64,000 bases of DNA. Source: an uncultured Eubacteriales bacterium (GTDB lineage Bacteria > Bacillota > Clostridia > Oscillospirales > Acutalibacteraceae). How positions within the stretch are numbered: the first letter of the stretch is position 1; every line of letters starts with the position of its first letter. The notes under the pieces are model-generated. The model was not told where the DNA came from. It searched no databases and was given only the letters and a program-made list of their open reading frames with translations. Shown piece by piece: positions 23,954 through 33,619 of this stretch. A program made the position numbers and the translations under genes. The stretch spans positions 1 to 64,000 of the forward strand of contig CAKSQZ010000006.1 in the NCBI GenBank assembly GCA_934486895.1, in the 5' to 3' direction.

Positions 23954-25350
23954 CAATTTCCTCCGGAAGCTGTTGTGGTTGTGGTTGTTGCGTCTCCGTT
24001 GATCGAGCTGAACGAATTCGATTCGTCATTACCGAAGTAGTTATCGGATCTTGAATAGCCCGGAACAGAGGTTATTTCGAGATCATCCTCTGTGAGCAGA
24101 GTTGTTTCATACGGTCTGAATTTGGCGTTCAGCAATTCAACAAGCGCGCTCTTATCGACCGAGAAATATGACTGACGCGGCCAATCGCTTCTTGCGCGGA
24201 CTGTTCTCGAACCGCCGGGGACTGCCTCAATAGTTACATTATTAAGGTCGAGAGAATGAGCCTTTTCCGCATAGCCGAGCATCTGACCGAGGGACAGATC
24301 GGTGGTTATATCGGACATGCAGTTTGTGACTATCTGGCTGAGCTGACTGAAGTTCATGCTGACTACCTTTTTGGCAAACGCGGCATAGAACTTACGCTGA
24401 GCTTCGACTCTTCCGAGGTCGCCCATGTTATAAGAGTTTCTGTGGCGGACAAAGCCCTCTGCCTCATAACCTTTTAGGTTGAGAGTTATCGGATTATCCT
24501 TTGTTGCGCCCTCTGCGAGAGTTATCTTAACAGCCTTTCCGCCGTTATCGACAGGACGGGAATCCTCGACATGGTATGCTCTTGTGAATGTCATCTCGAC
24601 ACCGCCGAGAGCATCGACTATCTTACGGAAGCCGGGAATAGTTACTGTTATATAATGATCGATCGGAAGGGCAAACTCTTTATTGATACGGCGGATAAGC
24701 GCTTTGATGGGCGACTCGCCTTCACGCGCGTTCTGATAAACCGAATTGAGCTTACCGAGGCCCTGGTCTGTGCCGACATAGCTGTCACGCGGGAGCTGAA
24801 GAATATCGACTCGGTTGTTTTTAAGATCGTAGCAGGCAACCATCATAATATCGGTGAGCTTTTCGCTGAGGTCGGTGCCGCATATAAGGAAGTAGGAAAC
24901 ATCGCCGCTCGGACTTGTTACAACGCTTTCGAACTCACCCTGCTCGACATCTTCCTCTTTTTTAACAAGGATCCTTGATTCGAGAAGTGTGAACGCTGTT
25001 GAGCCGAGGAGCGAGATAACAAGCAAAAGCGAAAGCGCAACATTAATAAGAATGCGCTTTTTGCCCGCCATTACGCCGCTTTTCTTGTTCTTCGAATTTC
25101 TGCCGCCTTTTGCAGAGTTTCTCGAAGCCATACGGTTCAGATCGAAACCGCTTTCCTGCTCAGGTGTATGAACACGGCCGGCTGTGTTATGCGATGTATT
25201 TGAATAAACATCCGAATAGTCTGAGCTTTGGCGGCTCGGACGCTCGGCACGCTCACGGCTCGTTCTTTCACGGCCCGAACGCGAACGGCTATACGGATTT
25301 GAACGCGGTCTTTTTTTGAGATCGTCTGATGATCTTCTGTTGTTATCCAT
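23953..25350 (-). CDS. LytR-CpsA-Psr family cell-wall glycopolymer ligase
   Basis: 465 aa from the ATG at 25350, which has AGGAAAGG 8 nt upstream; a GTG seven codons earlier is less likely. A basic, disordered cytoplasmic N terminus (about 1-95) precedes one transmembrane segment (about 100-125, ILINVALSLLLVISLLG). The extracellular LCP domain follows, with the LPRDSYVG motif and LNSVYQNA, and the C-terminal tail is Thr-rich. LCP enzymes transfer polymers such as teichoic acids from a lipid carrier onto peptidoglycan. The substrate here is unknown. Confidence 0.92.
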   Translation of the reverse strand: MDNNRRSSDDLKKRPRSNPYSRSRSGRERTSRERAERPSRQSSDYSDVYSNTSHNTAGRVHTPEQESGFDLNRMASRNSAKGGRNSKNKKSGVMAGKKRILINVALSLLLVISLLGSTAFTLLESRILVKKEEDVEQGEFESVVTSPSGDVSYFLICGTDLSEKLTDIMMVACYDLKNNRVDILQLPRDSYVGTDQGLGKLNSVYQNAREGESPIKALIRRINKEFALPIDHYITVTIPGFRKIVDALGGVEMTFTRAYHVEDSRPVDNGGKAVKITLAEGATKDNPITLNLKGYEAEGFVRHRNSYNMGDLGRVEAQRKFYAAFAKKVVSMNFSQLSQIVTNCMSDITTDLSLGQMLGYAEKAHSLDLNNVTIEAVPGGSRTVRARSDWPRQSYFSVDKSALVELLNAKFRPYETTLLTEDDLEITSVPGYSRSDNYFGNDESNSFSSINGDATTTTTTASGGN

Positions 25351-25385
25351 AATACTGACCTTTCCTTTCACAACTGTTACTTTTA

Positions 25386-25949
25386 TCAGATATCGCTGAG
25401 CAATACTTCATTGTAAGCGTTAAAAGTGTCCGCATGGATCGGGCGATGTTCGCTGCAAAGATCCGAAACTGACATAATGAGCGCATTCTTATAGCACAGA
25501 TCAAGACTTACATCAAGATCACGCCGCAGATCATCGACGCCGTCAAAATCTCTTTCGCTCGAAACATAGTCGGCAATATATAATATCTTATCCATTAAGG
25601 CTGCGTTTTCTCGCGATGTTGTATGATAGCGGACGGCATCAAGCAATTCCCTGTCGGCAATGCCGAGCTTATGCTCAATGAACACCGCTCCTGCGATCGC
25701 GTGCCACAGTTTTTTTGACGCTTTCTGAACGCTATCTAACATTATACCAAACTCATCGAAGATTTGCAACATATTTTCTTCTGTATCGTTTTTGCAGACA
25801 TCGTGAAGTAAGCCTGCAAGGTGTGCTTTGTCGGCGTCCGCGCCGTATTTCTCGGCGAGCTCCTTTGCCTTTGCGGCGACATTCAGAGAATGGATAAACC
25901 TTTTTTCGCAAAGTCTGCCTTTTATCAGGGCAACATATTCTTCATACAT
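25386..25949 (-). CDS. yqeK: HD-domain diadenosine tetraphosphatase YqeK
   Basis: 187 aa with the HD phosphohydrolase signature (HLAGLLHDVCKND) and further His/Asp ligands (HAIAGAVF, ADYVSSERDF). The family splits Ap4A symmetrically into ADP. I start it at the ATG at 25949 with AAGGA 9 nt before it. It overlaps nothing and follows nadD by 5 nt, the standard nadD-yqeK pairing. Confidence 0.93.
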   Translation of the reverse strand: MYEEYVALIKGRLCEKRFIHSLNVAAKAKELAEKYGADADKAHLAGLLHDVCKNDTEENMLQIFDEFGIMLDSVQKASKKLWHAIAGAVFIEHKLGIADRELLDAVRYHTTSRENAALMDKILYIADYVSSERDFDGVDDLRRDLDVSLDLCYKNALIMSVSDLCSEHRPIHADTFNAYNEVLLSDI

Positions 25950-25954
25950 CACAA

Positions 25955-26560
25955 TCAATCCTTATATAAATTGTTTTTTACTATATAACTGTAAACATCG
26001 GGGTCCAAAAGTCCGTCGACAGAGTCGCCCGATTTGAGCTTATTTCTGATCATTGTGGAGCTGATACACGGAAGGTCGGCTTTGAATATATGAGCCTTTG
26101 CTCCGATCTTTAAATATTTCTCCTGCATTTTAAGCATTTTTTCATAGTCCTCTCCCTGCCTGTACAATCCGCAGACAGTGCAAAGACCGAATATCTTTTC
26201 GGGCTCTTTCCACGAAAGCAGAGTGTTGAACATATCCGTTCCGCAAATGAGCCACAGCTCGCTTTCATTATACATCTCTTTTAAAATGCCGAGCGTACGA
26301 TAGGTGTATGACGCACCCGAAAGTCTGTGTTCGATATCCGAAACGGAAAGCCCTGCGTTTTTTGCGGCGATCAGGCACATATTGAGCCTATGCTCTTCTG
26401 ATACAAGTCCATCCGGCGATTTGTGCGGCGGAATCTTATCCGGTATCAGCAAAACATCATCGAGCCGGTACTCCGCTTTAGCGGCTGTGGCGAGCGCTGT
26501 GTGCCCTTTGTGGATCGGATTGAACGAGCCGCCGAGCACACCGATTTTTTTAATGCTCAT
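25955..26560 (-). CDS. nadD: Nicotinate-nucleotide adenylyltransferase
   Basis: 201 aa; makes deamido-NAD from nicotinate mononucleotide and ATP. The nucleotidyltransferase motifs are GGSFNPIHKGH at the N terminus and ISSTMIRNKL near the C terminus. It overlaps the yhbY stop by 4 nt, so the two are coupled. Confidence 0.96.
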   Translation of the reverse strand: MSIKKIGVLGGSFNPIHKGHTALATAAKAEYRLDDVLLIPDKIPPHKSPDGLVSEEHRLNMCLIAAKNAGLSVSDIEHRLSGASYTYRTLGILKEMYNESELWLICGTDMFNTLLSWKEPEKIFGLCTVCGLYRQGEDYEKMLKMQEKYLKIGAKAHIFKADLPCISSTMIRNKLKSGDSVDGLLDPDVYSYIVKNNLYKD

Positions 26561-26847
26561 TTTTTAAATTCGATCTTCGGCTTTTGGGGATTGCGGCGGA
26601 AAAGCACTATTTTTCTGCCGATTATCTGAACGACCTCGCTCTTTGTCCGCTCGGCGATCTCTATAGCGGCGTCCGACGCGGCTATCGGTGAAGTTTCGAG
26701 CACGGTGAGCTTGATAAGCTCACGGTTTTTAATTGCGCCGTCCACCTGTTCTATGAGATTGTCGCCAACGCCGTCCTTGCCGATCTGGATTATTGCATCG
26801 ATATTGGAAGCGAGCGAACGAAGATAGGCTCTTTGCTTACTTGTCAT
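26557..26847 (-). CDS. yhbY: CRS1-YhbY RNA-binding protein
   Basis: 96 aa, single CRM domain (MTSKQRAYLRSLASNIDAIIQIGKDG). The family binds pre-50S particles and assists ribosome assembly. It overlaps the rdgB end by 11 nt and nadD by 4 nt. Confidence 0.95.
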   Translation of the reverse strand: MTSKQRAYLRSLASNIDAIIQIGKDGVGDNLIEQVDGAIKNRELIKLTVLETSPIAASDAAIEIAERTKSEVVQIIGRKIVLFRRNPQKPKIEFKK

Positions 26848-27439
26848 TATTATTCTCCTTAATATATTGTTTCAGTTTTTCGGCGAAATCACGCATTGCA
26901 TTGCCTCTGTGCGAGATATTGTCCTTTTGCTCGCTCGAAAGCTCGGAAAAGCTTTTATCCCCGACCATAAAAAGAGGATCGTAGCCGAAACCGTTTTCGC
27001 CTTTCGGCACATAGCCGATCATACCTTCGCATTCCCCGTGGGCTGTGAGTTCATCTCCGTTCGGGAAAACGCAGCAGATATTGCAGACAAAACGCGCTGT
27101 TCTTTTCTCGGGCGGAACATCAGAAAGCTCAAAAAGAAGCTTATCGTTGTTCGCCTTATCATCGTGATCTCCGCTGAATCTTGCGGAATAAACTCCGGGC
27201 GCGCCGGCGAGTGCATCGACGCACAGACCCGAATCGTCCGCAATGGCAGGCAGACCCGACGCATTCATTGCGCTGAGCGCTTTAATGCGGGCGTTCTGCG
27301 CGAAAGTCTCGCCGTTCTCAACGGCTTCGGGCAGTTCGCCGAACTCGCGCTCGCTTATTACATCAACTCCGAGCGGCAAAAGTATTCTTTGCATCTCAGA
27401 AAGTTTTTTCGGATTTTTTGTTGCAAGGATAAATTTCAT
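26837..27439 (-). CDS. rdgB: XTP/dITP diphosphatase (RdgB/HAM1)
   Basis: 200 aa; removes ITP, XTP and their deoxy forms from the nucleotide pool. Family markers are the N-terminal ILATKNPKKLSEM, ADDSGLCVDAL and the C-terminal FGYDPLF and SHRGNAM. It follows ftsY by 2 nt and overlaps yhbY, giving a run of coupled genes. Confidence 0.96.
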   Translation of the reverse strand: MKFILATKNPKKLSEMQRILLPLGVDVISEREFGELPEAVENGETFAQNARIKALSAMNASGLPAIADDSGLCVDALAGAPGVYSARFSGDHDDKANNDKLLFELSDVPPEKRTARFVCNICCVFPNGDELTAHGECEGMIGYVPKGENGFGYDPLFMVGDKSFSELSSEQKDNISHRGNAMRDFAEKLKQYIKENNNDK

Positions 27440-27441
27440 TT

Positions 27442-28359
27442 TTATTTCTCCTCATCGGAAAGCATGGCTCTTGCAAATTCTTCGGGCAAAAAGTCCTGAA
27501 GATCATCTGCCTGTTCGCCGACTCCGATCAGCTTAACGGGCAAGCCGAGCTCATCATGGATAGCGAGCACTATTCCACCCTTTGCGGTACCGTCAAGCTT
27601 GGTGAGCACTATGCCCGTTATATCGGCGGCTTCCATGAAGCTTCTTGCCTGATTGACAGCGTTCTGACCTGTTGTGGCATCGAGAACAAGCAGCACTTCC
27701 ATATCGCTCTCAGGCAGCTCTCTGCGGGCTACGCGGTTTATCTTCGCAAGCTCGTCCATGAGGTTTTTCTTATTGTGAAGTCTGCCTGCGGTATCAATGA
27801 TAATGACATCGGAACCGCGGCTTTTTGCAGACGCTATGGTATCGTAAACCACTGCGGCAGGGTCTGCTCCCTCGCCGTGTTTCACAACGGGGACTCCGGC
27901 TCTGTCCGCCCAGATGCATAGCTGCTCGAAGGCCGCTGCACGGAAAGTATCCGCCGCGCCGAGTATCACCGACCTGCCTTCTTCTTTAAAGCGTTTTGCA
28001 AGCTTGCCGATAGTGGTCGTTTTGCCGACGCCGTTGACGCCGATCATGAGGATTATGGAAGGCTTTGTCGATATTTTGAGCGAGTTATCGACATCGAGAG
28101 TTTCGGTTATGACTTCTTCGAGCATTTTGCGGATGGTTTCCGGATCGGTCACTCTTTCATGCTTGACGCGATCGCGCAGCTTTTCGCAGATACGCTGCGC
28201 TGTCGGCATACCTGCGTCTGCCAATATCAGCGTTTCCTCCAGCTCTTCAAAAAATTCATCGTCCACCTTGGTGAATGAAGCGAAAATATCGTTTACAGCA
28301 CCTGAAAACGCATCGCGTGTTTTTTTAAGGCCGCTGCTTATTTTGCTGAATATTCCCAT
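27442..28359 (-). CDS. ftsY: Signal recognition particle receptor FtsY
   Basis: 305 aa from the ATG at 28359 (MGIFSKISSGLKKT), preceded by AAAGGGG. A short helical N-domain is followed by the NG GTPase: G1 GVNGVGKTTTIGKLA, DTAGR and TKLDGTAKGG. There is no long acidic A-domain, as is common in Firmicutes. It docks ribosome-SRP complexes at the membrane. It comes directly after smc. Confidence 0.97.
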   Translation of the reverse strand: MGIFSKISSGLKKTRDAFSGAVNDIFASFTKVDDEFFEELEETLILADAGMPTAQRICEKLRDRVKHERVTDPETIRKMLEEVITETLDVDNSLKISTKPSIILMIGVNGVGKTTTIGKLAKRFKEEGRSVILGAADTFRAAAFEQLCIWADRAGVPVVKHGEGADPAAVVYDTIASAKSRGSDVIIIDTAGRLHNKKNLMDELAKINRVARRELPESDMEVLLVLDATTGQNAVNQARSFMEAADITGIVLTKLDGTAKGGIVLAIHDELGLPVKLIGVGEQADDLQDFLPEEFARAMLSDEEK

Positions 28360-28375
28360 TATGCTGCCCCTTTCG

Positions 28376-31300
28376 TTATTTGGCTTTGCCCTCGAGTGTT
28401 TTTTCGATCTGAGACACATCGATAGAAAGCAGTTTTGAAACGCCTGCCTCCTGCATTGTGACACCGTAAAGCACATCGGCTTCTTCCATTGTGCCGCGGC
28501 GGTGTGTTATGACGATGAACTGCGTGTTGCCGCTCATTCGGCGCAGATACTTTGCAAATCTGTCGACATTGACATCGTCGAGTGCCGCCTCGACCTCATC
28601 GAGCAGGCAGAACGGCGGTGCGTTGACCTTCATTATCGCAAAGTAGATCGAAACGGCGACAAGCGCCTTTTCACCGCCTGAGAGCTGCTCGAGAATGGAT
28701 ATGCTCTTTCCGGGCGGCTGAACATTTATATCAATGTCCGAATTCAAAATATCTTCGGGGTCGCGCAGCTCAAGGCTCGCTGTGCCGCCGCCGAACATTT
28801 CTCTGAACACCTCTGCGAAATTGGACGAAATGATGGCAAACTTCTCGCGGAACATCTCTTTCATCTGAGTTGTGAGCCCGTTTATAAGCTTTGAAAGCTG
28901 CTGCTTTGAGGTTTCGACATCGTCTATCTGCTCTTTCATGAACAGATATCTTTCATTTACCTCTTTGAATTCCTCGATTGCCGCGAGGTTAACTGTTCCG
29001 AGCGCGCGGATCTTTGCTCTGAGTGAATTAAGCTGAGATGCCGCGGCTTTTTCGTCCTCTATTTCGATACCTAGCTCTATCGCCTGATCGACCGACAATT
29101 CATATTCATCGAACAGCTTTGCGATAACATTATCGTATTCGCGCTGAAGCGTTTCTTTTTTAGCGCTGAGCCTTGCAAGTTCGCTTGCGGCATACTCTTT
29201 CTGACCCGAAAGCTCTTTTTCTCTTGCGCGCAGAGCATAAGTCTTTTGTTCAAGCTCATCCCTGCGCTCTTCGAGATCGGCTATCTGACGGTCGGAATCT
29301 TCAAATTTGGCTGAAAAACCGCTGATAAGAATTTTATGCTGCTCGATCTTATGCGAGATCTCTTCGTTTTCGTTTTCGAGCGATCCGATCTGTGCTTTCA
29401 GTGATTCGACACGGGATACACGATCGGAGATATTTAATTTGCACTGCTCAATAACGCTTCTTTGAACATCGATATTTTTCTCCGTCTCAAGAATTTTCAT
29501 TCCGAGCTGCGAATGTGTCGCCGCAAGTTCATCGCGCCGGGCCTGCAATTCATCTCTGCCGCCCGAAAGCAGTTCGATCTCGCGCTCAAGCCGGCTTTTG
29601 AGCGTTTCGCTTTCCGATATTATCCGCAGAGCGTCGGACGCTTCGCTGTCGGTACTGCTGCCGCGTTTTTCAAAATCGGTTTTCAAATCGGACAGCTCTT
29701 TAATATTCCTCAAAGCCGCGTCCTTTTGTTCGCCGACAAGACGAAGCTCACTTTCCAGACGCGCTTTATCCTGCATTGCGATATTGATCTCGTCTTTTGC
29801 GGCGGTTATCTGCGCTTCAAATTTAAGCACCTCCGCTTCAAGCGATTTGAACTTTTCATTCTGCTCGTCATACTGCGACTTTGTCTGCCTTGCTTTTTCA
29901 TGCAGACGCTCGATCTCAGCCGCTCTTCCGAGCAGACCCGCGCCTCTGACATGAGAACCGCCTGTGAGCGATCCGCCTGCGTTTACGACCTGACCGTCCA
30001 ATGTGACTATTCTGAAATGATACGAGAATTTTCTCGCCATTGCAACGGCATAATCGATATCCTCGCAGATGACTGTTCTGCCCAGCAGCCAGCCGATTAT
30101 ATCGGTGTATTTTTTATCAAACTCAACAAGCTCGTCCGCTCTGCCGACATAGCCCGATTCGCCCGACGCATCCTCGCGCAGACGATTAGCCTTAACAGAT
30201 GTGAGCGGCAGAAATGTCGCTCTGCCGGCTTTATTGCGCTTTAGCATTTCCATCGCACGCTTTGCGCTGTTCTCGTCCTCAACGACGATGTTTTGCATTG
30301 CGGCTCCGAGCGCGGTTTCTATTGCGACCCCGTATTTATCATCGACCTTGATAAGTCTGGAAACAAGTCCGTGGACACCGCGAAGTGTTCCGCGCTTTGC
30401 TTCATTTGTCACGGCTTTAACAGCACCCGAAAAGCCGTCCATATTCTTTTCAAGATCAGAGAGGATCTGAGCGCGGCGTTCATACTCACTTACTTTACCC
30501 TGAAGCTCCGAAAGACCCGAGCGCAGATCTTCAAGCTTTTTATTGCGTGAGCGGAGCATGAGCTCATTGCCGCTTGCGACATTTGAGCTTTCGGATATTT
30601 TTTCATCGACGCTTTTCATATCGTCTTTAAGCTGTGAAAGCTCGCTTTCGTATTCCGAAACGGCTGCGTTAAGCTTTTGGATGGTTTCGTCCGCTTCGAG
30701 CGAACGGGTACGAAGTTCATCGGCCGCTGTCTGAGCTTTTGCGAGCGCAACTCTGCTGTTTGAAATGTCGAGCGCAATTCTCGAAAGCTCGCGGTTTTTC
30801 TGCTCTATCTGCTCTGTTTTTCCACCGCTGTCGTCTGCCAAAAGGTTCATTTGCGACGATATTTCCGACTGCTGCTTAACAAGCTCCTCTTTGTTATCCG
30901 AAAGCAGGGCTATCTGCTGCTCACACTCGGCGATACGCTCGGTCGTTTTATCATCGTCCTCCGCGGCGCGGTCAATATCGGCGGCGAGCATCTGCTTAGT
31001 TTGCAGGTTCATCTGAGCGGTGTTTTGCAAGACCGCGATATCACCTTTTATGCGCGATGATTCTTCCTCAGCTTTTGTCTGTTCCCTGCGGATCTCATCT
31101 ATCCTCGCGGTGATCTGCCGGCTGTCCTGCATACTGATCTCAGAGCCCGCTTCTATATTCGCAAGCTCGTTTGTGATACCGTCATACTGCGATCTCGCAA
31201 GCGTTATCTTATAGTCCTGCTCGCGCAGCTGAGTTTTGGAATGCTCAACGGTGTTGAGCCAAAGACCGATCTCGAGCGATCGCTTTTGCTCGGAAAGGTC

Positions 31301-31948
31301 TAAAAATGCCTGCGCTTTTCTTGATTGCTCCTCGAGCGGGCCGACTCTTCCTTCGAGCTCGGCAAAAATGTCTCTCAGTCTCACAAGGTTTTCTTCGGCA
31401 TGAGCAAGCTTGCGCTCTGCCTCCTGCTTGCGATAACGATATTTTGAAATGCCTGCGGCTTCCTCAAAAATCTCTCTGCGGTCGTTGGATTTTGCGCCGA
31501 CGATCTCATCGATCCTGCCCTGACCTATCATAGAATAGCCGTCGCGGCCGAGACCTGTATCCATGAAAAGCTCGTGGATATCTTTGAGTCTGACAGACGC
31601 ACCGTTCAGCTTGTATTCGCTCTCGCCGGAACGATAATATCTTCTTGTGACGGTTACTTCATCGTTATCGAAATTTAAGGTGCGGTCGGAATTATCAAGC
31701 GTCAGCGACACCTCGGCAAAGCCGAGCGGTCGGCGGCGGACGGTACCGTTAAAAATAACGTCCTCCATCTTCTGACCTCTCAGCGTTTTGCTGGACTGCT
31801 CGCCGAGTACCCAGCGGATCGAATCGGAAATATTGCTCTTACCGTTGCCGTTTGGGCCGATAACAGCGGTTATATCCTTTTCAAATGTGAGTTTCGTCTT
31901 ATCGGGAAACGACTTGAATCCCTGAATTTCGACCGATTTTAATTTCAC
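28376..31948 (-). CDS. smc: Chromosome partition protein Smc
   Basis: 1190 aa. It starts at a GTG (31948), 1 nt after the preceding gene's stop, with AAGGA upstream and the family N terminus (VKLKSVEIQGFKSF). The Walker A is GPNGNGKSN, two long coiled coils flank a hinge (about 500-660), and the C-terminal head has LSGGEKALVAV and a Walker B ending CLLDEVEAALDD. It compacts and segregates the chromosome with ScpA and ScpB, both encoded about 29 kb away in this window. The middle Asn in the P-loop is a less usual variant. Confidence 0.97.
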   Translation of the reverse strand: MKLKSVEIQGFKSFPDKTKLTFEKDITAVIGPNGNGKSNISDSIRWVLGEQSSKTLRGQKMEDVIFNGTVRRRPLGFAEVSLTLDNSDRTLNFDNDEVTVTRRYYRSGESEYKLNGASVRLKDIHELFMDTGLGRDGYSMIGQGRIDEIVGAKSNDRREIFEEAAGISKYRYRKQEAERKLAHAEENLVRLRDIFAELEGRVGPLEEQSRKAQAFLDLSEQKRSLEIGLWLNTVEHSKTQLREQDYKITLARSQYDGITNELANIEAGSEISMQDSRQITARIDEIRREQTKAEEESSRIKGDIAVLQNTAQMNLQTKQMLAADIDRAAEDDDKTTERIAECEQQIALLSDNKEELVKQQSEISSQMNLLADDSGGKTEQIEQKNRELSRIALDISNSRVALAKAQTAADELRTRSLEADETIQKLNAAVSEYESELSQLKDDMKSVDEKISESSNVASGNELMLRSRNKKLEDLRSGLSELQGKVSEYERRAQILSDLEKNMDGFSGAVKAVTNEAKRGTLRGVHGLVSRLIKVDDKYGVAIETALGAAMQNIVVEDENSAKRAMEMLKRNKAGRATFLPLTSVKANRLREDASGESGYVGRADELVEFDKKYTDIIGWLLGRTVICEDIDYAVAMARKFSYHFRIVTLDGQVVNAGGSLTGGSHVRGAGLLGRAAEIERLHEKARQTKSQYDEQNEKFKSLEAEVLKFEAQITAAKDEINIAMQDKARLESELRLVGEQKDAALRNIKELSDLKTDFEKRGSSTDSEASDALRIISESETLKSRLEREIELLSGGRDELQARRDELAATHSQLGMKILETEKNIDVQRSVIEQCKLNISDRVSRVESLKAQIGSLENENEEISHKIEQHKILISGFSAKFEDSDRQIADLEERRDELEQKTYALRAREKELSGQKEYAASELARLSAKKETLQREYDNVIAKLFDEYELSVDQAIELGIEIEDEKAAASQLNSLRAKIRALGTVNLAAIEEFKEVNERYLFMKEQIDDVETSKQQLSKLINGLTTQMKEMFREKFAIISSNFAEVFREMFGGGTASLELRDPEDILNSDIDINVQPPGKSISILEQLSGGEKALVAVSIYFAIMKVNAPPFCLLDEVEAALDDVNVDRFAKYLRRMSGNTQFIVITHRRGTMEEADVLYGVTMQEAGVSKLLSIDVSQIEKTLEGKAK

Positions 31949-31949
31949 C

Positions 31950-32942
31950 TTACTTTTTCCTTTCCTGAACTGAGATGCCGCCGAGATATTCGCATCCGAC
32001 AACGCGGCAATCGTATCCTTTTTCTTTGAAATAGAGAATATTCTCTCTTTTCTGCCCGATGACTGTTGATATTTCCGCTTTCGGGCATTTTATATCATAG
32101 GCGCCTTTTGGCTTTTTCGATAGCTCTTCCGACACCCTTTCTCTCGCAATTCTCGAATAAACAAGCTGGGCAAGTGCCGGATGCCACGCGCCGCCGACTA
32201 TCTGCGACTGCTGTGCCGTGTGCAGTCCGAATCTTATGACTTTAATACCGTTTGATAAGAATTTCGGAATCAGCACCGCGCCGATATCTACCGCCTCTTC
32301 GACCGACTGCGGGCGATACTCCCCTTTTTCCATAAGGTGTGCAAGCTCGGTGTTTTTCAGCACGACTGCGGGGTAGATACGCACAGTCGCAGGCTTGAGC
32401 GCGATAAGCTTATCGGCAGTCGCGAGCGTTCTTTCATCTGTGTCGCAATAGAGCCCTGTCATCATCTGAAGTCCGAGTTCAAAGCCGTTCGACTTTATAA
32501 GCTCGCTTGCCTTCGCAACACATTCGGCGGTGTGTCCTCTGCGGTTCTTTTTGAGCACTTCATCGTCCATCGACTGCGCTCCGAGCTCTATCGCCGAAAC
32601 ACCGTAGCTTTTGAGAATGCTTAAGATCTCATCATCGATAAAGTCGGGACGGGTCGAAATTCTGATACTGCCGGCGTCGCCGTTGTCGATATGCTGTTTT
32701 GCCGCGCTGAGCAGGCTTAGCATATAATCACGGTCGATCGCGGTGAAGCTGCCGCCGAAAAACGCTATCTGGCCGTCTTTCGGGTCATAGCGGCGGCTTG
32801 AAAGCGCTGTTTTCACAGCATTGTGCACATCATTTTCATTCGGGACCGCCGACGACTGAGTTATACTGTTTTGGTCGCAAAAGGTGCATCTGCACGGGCA
32901 GCCGATATGCGGCACAAAAACGGATATATTCGAGTGGCTCAT
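31950..32942 (-). CDS. Elp3-like radical SAM protein
   Basis: 330 aa. The radical-SAM cluster cysteines are C15, C19 and C22 (GCPCRCTFC), followed by AFFGGSFTAIDRD (SAM-binding glycine motif) and an Elp3/HemN-type TIM barrel. The family is regularly found beside rnc and smc in Clostridia, but no reaction has been proved. tRNA modification is a guess from Elp3 similarity. It overlaps the rnc stop by 4 nt and abuts smc. Confidence 0.88.
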   Translation of the reverse strand: MSHSNISVFVPHIGCPCRCTFCDQNSITQSSAVPNENDVHNAVKTALSSRRYDPKDGQIAFFGGSFTAIDRDYMLSLLSAAKQHIDNGDAGSIRISTRPDFIDDEILSILKSYGVSAIELGAQSMDDEVLKKNRRGHTAECVAKASELIKSNGFELGLQMMTGLYCDTDERTLATADKLIALKPATVRIYPAVVLKNTELAHLMEKGEYRPQSVEEAVDIGAVLIPKFLSNGIKVIRFGLHTAQQSQIVGGAWHPALAQLVYSRIARERVSEELSKKPKGAYDIKCPKAEISTVIGQKRENILYFKEKGYDCRVVGCEYLGGISVQERKK

Positions 32943-33619
32943 AGTCCCATGAGCTTGAGTGCTTCCGCCGCGGCGCTTTGTTCCGCCGCTTTTTTGGATT
33001 TGCCCGTGCCCGAAGCTATGACATTGGAATTGAGTCTGAGCTCGACCGTGAACTGCTTATCATGGTCGGGGCCGCTTTCGTCAACAAGGACATATTCCAG
33101 CCGCTCCTCCGGGTTTTTCTGAATGACCTCCTGGAGCTTTGTTTTATAATCACGAAAGGAGATCTTCTCTTTGTGGTTTAAATCCTCCTTGACAAAGCGA
33201 AGCACAAGGTCGCTTGCGGGTTTCATTCCGCCGTCGAGATAGACAGCGGCAAGAACCGCCTCGAAAGCGTCCGCCAGAATAGACGGGCGTTCGCCGCCTT
33301 TATGATTGCGCTCGCCTCTGCCGAGCAGCATAAAGCTGCCGATATCGAGCTGTTTCGCAAACTCATAAAGAGAAGCCTCGCACACAAGCGACGCACGCAG
33401 CTTTGTAAGCTCGCCCTCGGGAGTATTGTATCTTTTATAAATATGATCGGAAACTATTATGGAAAGCACACTGTCGCCTAAGAACTCAAGGCGTTCATTG
33501 CTGGGAGAACCGTCGTGCGACTCGTTTGCATAAGATGAATGTGTGAGCGCGGTTTTAAGCAACTGCTTATCCTTGAAAGTGTAGCCGAGATTTTCTTCAA
33601 GCCGAGCGGTATCCATCAT
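32939..33619 (-). CDS. rnc: Ribonuclease III
   Basis: 226 aa. The catalytic domain carries NERLEFLGDSVL with the metal-binding Glu and Asp, plus the second DAFEAVLAAVYLDGG. A C-terminal double-stranded RNA-binding domain follows (about 155-225). It processes rRNA and other duplexes. The ATG at 33619 has GGAG 8 nt upstream and overlaps plsX by 4 nt. Confidence 0.97.
   Translation of the reverse strand: MMDTARLEENLGYTFKDKQLLKTALTHSSYANESHDGSPSNERLEFLGDSVLSIIVSDHIYKRYNTPEGELTKLRASLVCEASLYEFAKQLDIGSFMLLGRGERNHKGGERPSILADAFEAVLAAVYLDGGMKPASDLVLRFVKEDLNHKEKISFRDYKTKLQEVIQKNPEERLEYVLVDESGPDHDKQFTVELRLNSNVIASGTGKSKKAAEQSAAAEALKLMGL

Noticed and set aside
29462..30244. Plus-strand open frame of 260 codons opposite smc
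   Set aside because: Antisense shadow of the smc coiled coil; composition is unlike a protein and no start signal is present.
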